Source of the DNA: Neisseriales bacterium | Lineage (GTDB): Bacteria; Pseudomonadota; Gammaproteobacteria; Burkholderiales; UBA11063 | DNA: 20,805 nucleotides | Direction of reading: 5' to 3' | NCBI GenBank assembly: GCA_008017145.1 | Contig: SSGY01000089.1 | Coordinates: forward strand, 1 to 20,805 | In this document: positions 7,111 through 13,116 of the stretch, in pieces | How the letters are laid out: every line of letters begins with the position of its first letter | Numbering within the stretch: the first letter of the stretch is position 1 | Notes under the pieces: model-generated | Seen by the model: only the letters and a program-made list of their open reading frames with translations | Database searches by the model: none | What the model was told of the DNA's origin: nothing | Made by a program: the position numbers and the translations under genes

Positions 7111-9201
7111 ATTAATATTAATAAAACCAAACTCCCGTTATATTTGATCATCAGTATACTACTAGTGATAAGTATTTTTGGTTTAATTTATTCATTGGTT
7201 GAGCTTCAACACTTCCGTGATAATGATATGTTGCAGATTAAAAAGCAACAGAGTGAATTACTTGTTATTACCAGTTCATCATTGGACCAAAAAATTGGCA
7301 ATATTACACAACATATGGACGGTTATGCTAATCAAATTTCTACTCATGAGATTAAGGCTAGAGATTTAGGGCAAATAATCAATCATGATTTAAAAGTTAA
7401 CTATAGTAGCATCTTAGGGGTTGGCGTTATCTTCCTTGATCAGGATGAAAATATTAAACATCATCGCTTGTATTGGGAATTACAAAATTATTACTTGGTT
7501 AATAAAAGATATAATAAGACTCGTGATGATGAAGTTCGCTGGTTAAGCAAATCAAAGCAACATCCTAAGCGTTGGAGCAGGCCATATTACGATAAAAATT
7601 TAAAACAATATGTCATTAGCTATATTACAACTTTTTATAATTCAGAAACGCATCAAGCTGAAGGTTTGATAGTTTTAGATATTGACTTAAAAGGATTAGT
7701 TAATCTAATCGCGAAGAATATTGGAGAAAAATTTACAACGGTGATTTCTGATGACGGTTACTATGTTTATAGTGCTAATTCGGAAAAAATTGTAACACGA
7801 GCTAGTTTCACTCAGGGGCGTGACAATGATAGCCTAATTGATCGACAAATCTTCAACTATAACAAAACTAAACCATGCTTATCATTATGTCATAATGTAG
7901 TTAATCAGCAAGATATTGAGACTTATGCTATTTATCAGCATTTAAAAAATGCTCCATGGTTGATTCTTGCTAAATTTAATCCGCAAGATTTGGAGTTATT
8001 GAGTCGAACGACAGATAATTCTGATTTGATGATCAAAATTGCCAGTATAACTTTGATTATTATTTGTCTAGGTTTGATGCTTATTATCAGGCAAATGAGA
8101 GCTAGGAATCAGTATAAATTATATTGGGTAGCAACGGCGTTTGTTTCGCTATGTTTTTTAACTGCAACGGTTTATACTTGGAATGTTTCGCGGAACCTAT
8201 ATTTTGTTGATGCCTCCCAAACAATAACTTCTGATCATATCTTGCAAACTGCTATAAAGAAATATCAAAAAGAAGCAAGCTTAAAAAATCTTGGTGAGAT
8301 TACTCAAATTCCTACCGCTATCATGGTTGATACTGCCGAATTTCTTACCTCGTATAATCTGCAATTAACTGGCACTATCATGCAGAGCTATCCAATAGAG
8401 TCAGGAATACAGTATGGAATTAAATTTAATAATGCATTTGATAGTCAAATTAAACTAATTTCCGATAGTTATACTAATAATTCACATTTATTAATTTGGT
8501 CGTTTCAAACAAAGATTCGTGAAAATTTTGATTATAAAGATTTTCCGTTTAATCATGGCAAGATTTGGCTTTCGATTAGTCCACTAAATAGTAGTCAACA
8601 AGTAATTTTTACACCTAATTTCAGTTACTACAATGGATTAAGCGATATTAATGCTAATTACGGGGTAAGTCCTAATATTATTGTGCCGGGATGGTTGATT
8701 AAAGGTAGTTTCTTCACTTTTACCAATGACGATTCACGAATGATTGATGAAGTTGATAGTTATGCTACAGTACATTTACCTGCGTTAACTTTTAATATGA
8801 TTATAAATTCAACTATTGGTGATGCGATAATTACAACCATTACGCCACCAGTCGTGATTATTTTAATTTTGTTTATGGTACTGTTAACGATAAGTAAGCA
8901 TAAGAACAAATTTATTGAATTTAAACTTTCTTCAATAATTAGCTCTTGTAGCGGAGTTTTGTTTACGATTGTATTTACCCATGTAAGTCTACGTAATAAA
9001 CTAACTTCTGAGATTATGTATATCGAATATATTTATCTTCTGATGTATATTGTCGTAATTATGATTCCGGTTAATGCATTTTTGTTTGCAAAAACAGATT
9101 TAAAACCAATTAGATATGGAGATAATTTGATATTTAAATCATTGTTTATTTTATTGACTACAGGATTTATTTTTGCAATGACGTTATATAGTTTTTCTTG
9201 A
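7111..9201 (+). CDS. Cache-domain sensor fused to a pentameric ligand-gated ion channel-like core
   Basis: Numbered from ATT 7111 (696 residues). TM1 is about 10-28. A periplasmic dCache/PDC-like module spans about 40-300, with the typical RWSRPYYD (154-161) and GLIVLDID (185-192) strands. TM2 (about 308-326) returns to the cytosol, a short basic loop (RQMRARNQYK) follows, and TM3 (about 339-357) exits again. A second periplasmic beta domain (about 361-559) holds ENFDYKDFPFNHGKIW, like the FPxD Pro-loop of pLGICs, and a later GWLIKG. Four helices follow (about 570-593, 604-624, 637-659, 675-694), with M2 (FKLSSIISSCSGVLFTIVF) resembling GLIC. I infer a chemosensory or ligand-modulated channel subunit; the ligand is unknown. 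Only GGAGAG before ATT 7111 looks like a Shine-Dalgarno; TTG 7144 is the conventional alternative (685 residues) but has none and leaves almost no N-terminus before TM1. It stands alone between two operons. Confidence 0.6.
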   Translation: MNINKTKLPLYLIISILLVISIFGLIYSLVELQHFRDNDMLQIKKQQSELLVITSSSLDQKIGNITQHMDGYANQISTHEIKARDLGQIINHDLKVNYSSILGVGVIFLDQDENIKHHRLYWELQNYYLVNKRYNKTRDDEVRWLSKSKQHPKRWSRPYYDKNLKQYVISYITTFYNSETHQAEGLIVLDIDLKGLVNLIAKNIGEKFTTVISDDGYYVYSANSEKIVTRASFTQGRDNDSLIDRQIFNYNKTKPCLSLCHNVVNQQDIETYAIYQHLKNAPWLILAKFNPQDLELLSRTTDNSDLMIKIASITLIIICLGLMLIIRQMRARNQYKLYWVATAFVSLCFLTATVYTWNVSRNLYFVDASQTITSDHILQTAIKKYQKEASLKNLGEITQIPTAIMVDTAEFLTSYNLQLTGTIMQSYPIESGIQYGIKFNNAFDSQIKLISDSYTNNSHLLIWSFQTKIRENFDYKDFPFNHGKIWLSISPLNSSQQVIFTPNFSYYNGLSDINANYGVSPNIIVPGWLIKGSFFTFTNDDSRMIDEVDSYATVHLPALTFNMIINSTIGDAIITTITPPVVIILILFMVLLTISKHKNKFIEFKLSSIISSCSGVLFTIVFTHVSLRNKLTSEIMYIEYIYLLMYIVVIMIPVNAFLFAKTDLKPIRYGDNLIFKSLFILLTTGFIFAMTLYSFS

Positions 9202-9241
9202 TAATTATTTACTCTTGAATTTGTAAGCTGAGGAATTTTAT

Positions 9242-9270
9242 TTGACAAAGTTAATGTAATGATGTATCAT
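9242..9270 (+). promoter_or_regulatory. Near-consensus sigma-70 promoter of the trp operon (P1)
   Basis: TTGACA (9242-9247) and TATCAT (9265-9270) are separated by exactly 17 nt. Transcription would start near 9277, giving a leader of about 160 nt before trpE. This is the best promoter match seen in the window. Confidence 0.75.
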
Positions 9271-9273
9271 TAC
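9256..9273. promoter_or_regulatory. 18-bp palindrome over the -10, candidate repressor operator
   Basis: GTAATGATGTATCATTAC is an 8+8 inverted repeat with a 2-nt centre, and it covers the whole -10 element. A repressor bound here would block polymerase. It has the same 18-bp GTA...TAC frame as E. coli TrpR operators (GTACTAGTTAACTAGTAC), with 11 of 18 positions identical by eye, but no trpR gene is in the window, so the regulator is unknown. Confidence 0.45.
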
Positions 9274-9300
9274 GTCATGACAAAATTTACCGAGGTCAAA

Positions 9301-9342
9301 ATGTTTTTATATCATCTATATTCCTTATTGTGGCGAAGCTAA
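9301..9342 (+). CDS. Putative Trp-containing leader peptide of the trp operon
   Basis: A 13-residue frame, MFLYHLYSLLWRS, starts at ATG 9301 and ends with TAA 9340-9342. It has a good Shine-Dalgarno (GAGG 9292-9295, 5 nt spacing) and lies inside the inferred ~160-nt untranslated leader upstream of trpE. It contains one Trp codon (codon 11, 9331-9333), near the stop, plus Phe and two Tyr. Its position, size and overlap with alternative hairpins fit a ribosome-mediated attenuation leader peptide. The single Trp codon (E. coli trpL has two in a row) makes the case weaker. Confidence 0.5.
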   Translation: MFLYHLYSLLWRS

Positions 9343-9386
9343 TTAAAGTTATCTAATTAGCTGCATTACAAAGCTTTTGCAGCTAG
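9337..9386 (+). promoter_or_regulatory. Two mutually exclusive leader hairpins (candidate attenuator switch)
   Basis: Hairpin A pairs 9337-9345 (AGCTAATTA) with 9354-9362 (TAATTAGCT): 9 perfect pairs and an 8-nt loop. Hairpin B pairs 9358-9365 (TAGCTGCA) with 9378-9385 (TGCAGCTA): 8 perfect pairs and a 12-nt loop. They share 9358-9362, so only one can form. The left arm of A begins in the last sense codon of the leader ORF, so a ribosome paused at the Trp codon would block A and allow B. No T-run follows either hairpin, so control may act on translation or Rho rather than by intrinsic termination. Confidence 0.5.
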
Positions 9387-9404
9387 ATGTACTCGTGCAG
9401 TATA

Positions 9405-9413
9405 TGTTATAAT
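9405..9413 (+). promoter_or_regulatory. Possible second trpE promoter, extended -10 (P2)
   Basis: TGTTATAAT matches an extended -10 (TGN plus TATAAT). No good -35 is seen at the right distance. Transcripts would start near 9420, just before the trpE Shine-Dalgarno, and would bypass the leader. It may be fortuitous in AT-rich DNA. Confidence 0.3.
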
Positions 9414-9438
9414 TTTCGCACTTTAAGGAATCCACACA

Positions 9439-10791
9439 ATGAGTCTATTCAATAATTCAGATTTACAACAAAAATTTAGCCAAATAAACCCGCGGGTTAG
9501 ACAGCTGGCATATGACAGTTTAACACCAATTTTAGCCTATACCACGATTGGTGGTGTTGGGGCAGCAATGATGGAATCAGCTTACGATGAAGGATATGGC
9601 AAATATTCTTTTATCGGGATTAATCCACTGGCAACACTCCGCTCTACCGCCTGTGATGTTACGATTGAGTATGATGGTACGACTACTTCTCATCAGGTTG
9701 ATCCTTACAGCTTATTACCTGAGTTTACTCACGGACGCAAAGCTTTTGGTTTTATTACCTATGATGGAGTAAGAGTTAAAGAACGCTTGCCAGACCGTCA
9801 TCCACCTAAAGCTGTGCCAGATTTTTTCTTTAGATTATATAAAACTGTTATTTGTTTTGATCATCAGGCCCAAAAATTAATCATCAACCATGAAGGTAGC
9901 GATGCCGAGATTGATGAAATTGTCCAAAAATTATTCACGATAACTTCTGCTCCGACATTTGTAAAACAGGCTAAAGTTGAGCTAGTGTCAGATGTAAGTG
10001 ATGAAGAGTATATGCAAAAAGTAGTTCGTGCTAAAGAATACATTCGTCAGGGTGATATTTTTCAGGTGGTATTGTCGCGAACTTTTATTGCGGACTTGGA
10101 CATTCCTCCTTTTGCGCTCTACCGTGCGCTACGCAAATTAAATCCAACACCTTATTTATACCTGTTTGAAGAAGAGGAGTTTGCCATTGCGGGTGCATCT
10201 CCAGAACTACTGGTAGGTGTGAAGGATGGTGTGATTGAAACGGTACCAATTGCCGGAACTTGTAAAAAAGGCGATGATATTAATCTGCTATTGGCTGATC
10301 CGAAAGAAACAGCTGAGCATATTATGCTAGTTGATCTGGCGCGTAATGATGTTGGTGCAGTTGCCAAAGCAGGCACGGTTACTGTGACTAAATTTAAAAA
10401 TGTTAAAACTTACTCTCATGTGAGTCATATTGTATCGCATGTGGTAGGGCAAATCGATCCTAAATACAATCAATTTGATGTTCTAAAATCAGTTTTACCA
10501 GCCGGAACGCTATCCGGAGCACCTAAAATTCGCGCCATGGGAATTATTGATGAGCTGGAAATGACGCGGCGTGGTTTATATGGTGGTGCAGTACTGATGC
10601 TGGATGAAACCGGAAGTTTAACTGCAGCAATTGCGATTCGCACGATGTTTATCCAAAACAAACAAATTGAACTACGGGTTGGTGCTGGAATTGTCTACGA
10701 TTCAGTGCCAGAAAAAGAAGTCGAAGAAACTTATCTCAAAGCGCGTGGAGCAATGGCAAGTATCGAATTGGCAATGGGAGGTGGATTATGA
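9439..10791 (+). CDS. trpE: Anthranilate synthase component I
   Basis: TrpE converts chorismate to anthranilate, using ammonia supplied by TrpG: the committed step to tryptophan. The 450-residue protein carries the chorismate-binding signatures DIFQVVLSR (206-214), HIMLVDLARNDVG (294-306), YSHVSHIVS (325-333), LPAGTLSGAPKIRAMGIIDE (353-372) and the closing VGAGIVYDS with EVEETYLKA. MMESAY (44-49) lies where the LLES feedback-binding motif is found in other TrpE proteins. It is somewhat shorter than E. coli TrpE (520). PIAGTCKKG (271-279) differs from the usual PIAGTRxRG at two basic positions. AAGGA (9425-9429) lies 9 nt before the ATG. It overlaps trpG by 4 nt (ATGA), which implies coupled translation of the two subunits. 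PabB is the alternative, but the trp context decides. Confidence 0.95.
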   Translation: MSLFNNSDLQQKFSQINPRVRQLAYDSLTPILAYTTIGGVGAAMMESAYDEGYGKYSFIGINPLATLRSTACDVTIEYDGTTTSHQVDPYSLLPEFTHGRKAFGFITYDGVRVKERLPDRHPPKAVPDFFFRLYKTVICFDHQAQKLIINHEGSDAEIDEIVQKLFTITSAPTFVKQAKVELVSDVSDEEYMQKVVRAKEYIRQGDIFQVVLSRTFIADLDIPPFALYRALRKLNPTPYLYLFEEEEFAIAGASPELLVGVKDGVIETVPIAGTCKKGDDINLLLADPKETAEHIMLVDLARNDVGAVAKAGTVTVTKFKNVKTYSHVSHIVSHVVGQIDPKYNQFDVLKSVLPAGTLSGAPKIRAMGIIDELEMTRRGLYGGAVLMLDETGSLTAAIAIRTMFIQNKQIELRVGAGIVYDSVPEKEVEETYLKARGAMASIELAMGGGL

Positions 10792-11369
10792 TTTTACTAA
10801 TTGATAATTATGATAGCTTTACCTATAATCTCTATCAAGCATTGGTTATTGCTGGTGCGGAAGTACAGGTAGTGCGCAACGATGCAATTACACTTTCTGA
10901 AATTGAGCAATTAGACAATTTGCAAGGGGTTGTGTTATCACCAGGACCAGGTCATCCGAAACAAGCAGGAATCTGTGTTGAAGTGATCCAGCAGCTGGGG
11001 CATAAATATCCGATTTTTGGTGTGTGCTTAGGTCATCAAGCTATTGTTGCTGCATTTGGTGGTACGGTAGATTTGGCTGATCGTGTTTTACATGGCAAAC
11101 CTAGTTTGATTTTTCATAATCGTGGGGTATTATTTAAACAAGTACATTTGCCATTTACAGCTGCGCGTTATCATTCATTAGTAGTCAAAAAATTTGATTT
11201 ACCCAGTGTGTTGTCAGTAGAAGCTGAGGATGTTGAAGGTAATATCATGGCATTGGCACATCGCGAATATCCGATTTTTGGGGTTCAATTTCATCCAGAA
11301 TCAATTTTGACACCAGAAGGTCAACAAATAGTAAATAATTTTGTTGAATACTGCAAGAGTTATCAATGA
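10788..11369 (+). CDS. trpG: Anthranilate synthase component II (glutamine amidotransferase)
   Basis: A class I glutamine amidotransferase that releases ammonia from glutamine for TrpE. The 193-residue protein has the full catalytic triad: C80 in GVCLGHQ, H169 and E171 in GVQFHPES. The oxyanion-hole LSPGPGHP (51-58) and N-terminal LLIDNYDSFTYNL are also present. It is a stand-alone TrpG, not fused to TrpD as in E. coli or to TrpE as in some alphaproteobacteria. The ATG overlaps the trpE stop. In many bacteria one such subunit also serves PabB; no pabB is seen here. A 61-nt gap separates it from the next gene; a small imperfect hairpin at 11374-11393 has no T-run and is unlikely to be a terminator. 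Confidence 0.96.
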   Translation: MILLIDNYDSFTYNLYQALVIAGAEVQVVRNDAITLSEIEQLDNLQGVVLSPGPGHPKQAGICVEVIQQLGHKYPIFGVCLGHQAIVAAFGGTVDLADRVLHGKPSLIFHNRGVLFKQVHLPFTAARYHSLVVKKFDLPSVLSVEAEDVEGNIMALAHREYPIFGVQFHPESILTPEGQQIVNNFVEYCKSYQ

Positions 11370-11430
11370 AGTTTCAGATTTTGCCAAAACTGATCAATGT
11401 TTAAAAAATAGTCTGTAAGAAAGTTATTTT

Positions 11431-13110
11431 ATGAGTTTAAATAAATATATACAATCATTAGCCGATGGGAACAATTTAAGTATTGAAGAAGCTTATTTAG
11501 CTGCGACGGCATTGCTTGGTGATGTTGAACCAATTTTAGCAGGGCAGTTTTTAAGTTTATTGCATGCTAAGGGCGAAACTGCTGATGAATTAATCGGTTT
11601 TCATCGTGCTTTAACTGAAAATGGACGCCAAATAAAGAATACGATTCCATTTGTCGATATCGTAGGTACAGGTGGTGATAAAGCTGGTACATTAAATATT
11701 TCAACTGGTGGTTCATTATTGGTAGCAGCTTGTGGCGTACCTGTCGTAAAACATGGTAATCGTGCCGTATCATCTAAATGTGGTTCCGCAGATGTATTAG
11801 CCGAACTGGGTTTTAATCTAAATCTTAGTGATGATGAGGTTAAACAAACTTTAAGTAATAATCAATTTGCATTTTTATTTGCACCTAATTTTTACCCGGT
11901 ATTACGTAAATTAAATGATGTACGCAAGAAATTAGCAACACCAACTATTTTTAATCTAATGGGACCATTATTAAATCCAGCTGGACGTGAACACTTAATC
12001 CTTGGTGTTTATAAAGCTAAGTATGTTCCTGTAATTGCTGAAGCTTTGTATAAACTTGGTACAACTAAATCGTTAGTTTTTCATGGTAATGGTTTAGATG
12101 AATTAAGTACCTTAGATAATTTACAAGCTAAATTAGTTACCCGCGATGGCATTGAAGATATTAATATTAATTTGCAGGAGCTTGGTTTATCCCAATCTGA
12201 ACTGGTTGATTTGGCTGGTGGGGATAGAATGTACAATGCACAAATGTTAATTAAAACTCTTAATGGTACACCAACAGGTATTAGTGATAGTTTAGTACTG
12301 AATGCAGGTGCGGCTTTGTGGGTGTATGGTAAAGCTGACAGTATAGTTAGTGGAGTTGAATTGGCACAACGACGTTTGGCTCAGGGTGATATTGTTAAAC
12401 TGAATAAATTGCAACAAATTGTTCAACGCAAATATCAAGCCCCAGTTAAACGCAAGAGTATGAAAGATTCGATTCGCAGTAAAGATTTTGCAGTAATTAG
12501 TGAGATCAAACGCGCTTCGCCTTCAGCTGGTCACATCGCTGAAATAGGGGATCCTTTAAACCGCGCTTTGGAATACGTTTCATATGGGGCAGCGGCAATT
12601 TCAGTGCTAACAGATGCTGGTTTTAATGGTTCAATGGCAGATTTAAAGCGTGTAACAGATGGACTTAAAGATATTCCTGTACCCGTGTTGTGCAAGGACT
12701 TTATGTTAACTCCACCACAAATTGCAGAAGCAGCAGCTAATGGTGCGGATGTGATTCTGCTGATTGTGCATGTGCTGAAAGAAAAGACTTTTGAAATGGC
12801 AAAAATTGCCCATAGTTTTGGTTTAGAGGTATTAGTAGAAGTACATAATCCAAGTGAATTGGAAATTGCATTAGCAGCTGATGCAGATGTAATTGGAGTT
12901 AATCAGCGTGATTTGAATGACTTCTCAATGCATCCTGAACAATTTGCAGAGCTAATTAAATTAATCCCCGCTGATCGAGTAAAAGTTGCCGAATCTGGTC
13001 TTAAAACTCGTGATGATGCTTTGCGTGCGATTGCGCTTGGTTATGATGGTGTTTTAGTTGGTGAAGCTCTATCGCGGTTGGCTAATCCTGCTGAATTTTT
13101 TGGTAAGTAA
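11431..13110 (+). CDS. trpDC: Bifunctional TrpD-TrpC fusion: anthranilate phosphoribosyltransferase / indole-3-glycerol phosphate synthase
   Basis: The 559-residue protein joins two consecutive enzymes. Residues 1 to about 322 are TrpD, which adds phosphoribosyl from PRPP to anthranilate: GTGGD (79-83), KHGNRAVSSKCGSADVL (107-123), RKLNDVRKKLATPTIFNLMG (159-178). Residues about 323-559 are TrpC, a (beta/alpha)8 barrel that closes the ring to indoleglycerol phosphate. All expected catalytic residues are seen: E358 and K360 (SEIKRASPS), K422 (CKDF), E470 (VEVHN), N491 (GVNQRDL), E521 and S522 (AESG). There is no stop or frame change between the halves. The TrpC N-terminal helical extension is short, about 30 residues before the first strand rather than about 50. 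The enzyme between them in the pathway (TrpF) is fused elsewhere. The Shine-Dalgarno is weak (AAGAAAG). Confidence 0.95.
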   Translation: MSLNKYIQSLADGNNLSIEEAYLAATALLGDVEPILAGQFLSLLHAKGETADELIGFHRALTENGRQIKNTIPFVDIVGTGGDKAGTLNISTGGSLLVAACGVPVVKHGNRAVSSKCGSADVLAELGFNLNLSDDEVKQTLSNNQFAFLFAPNFYPVLRKLNDVRKKLATPTIFNLMGPLLNPAGREHLILGVYKAKYVPVIAEALYKLGTTKSLVFHGNGLDELSTLDNLQAKLVTRDGIEDININLQELGLSQSELVDLAGGDRMYNAQMLIKTLNGTPTGISDSLVLNAGAALWVYGKADSIVSGVELAQRRLAQGDIVKLNKLQQIVQRKYQAPVKRKSMKDSIRSKDFAVISEIKRASPSAGHIAEIGDPLNRALEYVSYGAAAISVLTDAGFNGSMADLKRVTDGLKDIPVPVLCKDFMLTPPQIAEAAANGADVILLIVHVLKEKTFEMAKIAHSFGLEVLVEVHNPSELEIALAADADVIGVNQRDLNDFSMHPEQFAELIKLIPADRVKVAESGLKTRDDALRAIALGYDGVLVGEALSRLANPAEFFGK

Positions 13111-13116
13111 TGTCAA

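Noticed and set aside
7088..7147. Short frame MSLLESDKLILIKPNSRYI upstream of and overlapping the Cache/pLGIC-like gene
   Set aside because: No Shine-Dalgarno, no family resemblance, and it overlaps a better-supported start in another frame.
9202..9241. Possible terminator directly after the Cache/pLGIC-like gene
   Set aside because: No stem of useful length followed by Ts could be found in this stretch before the trp promoter.
11374..11393. Small inverted repeat between trpG and trpDC, possible terminator or processing site
   Set aside because: The stem has a bulge and a 3-nt loop, and no T-run follows; not enough to call a terminator in the middle of an operon.
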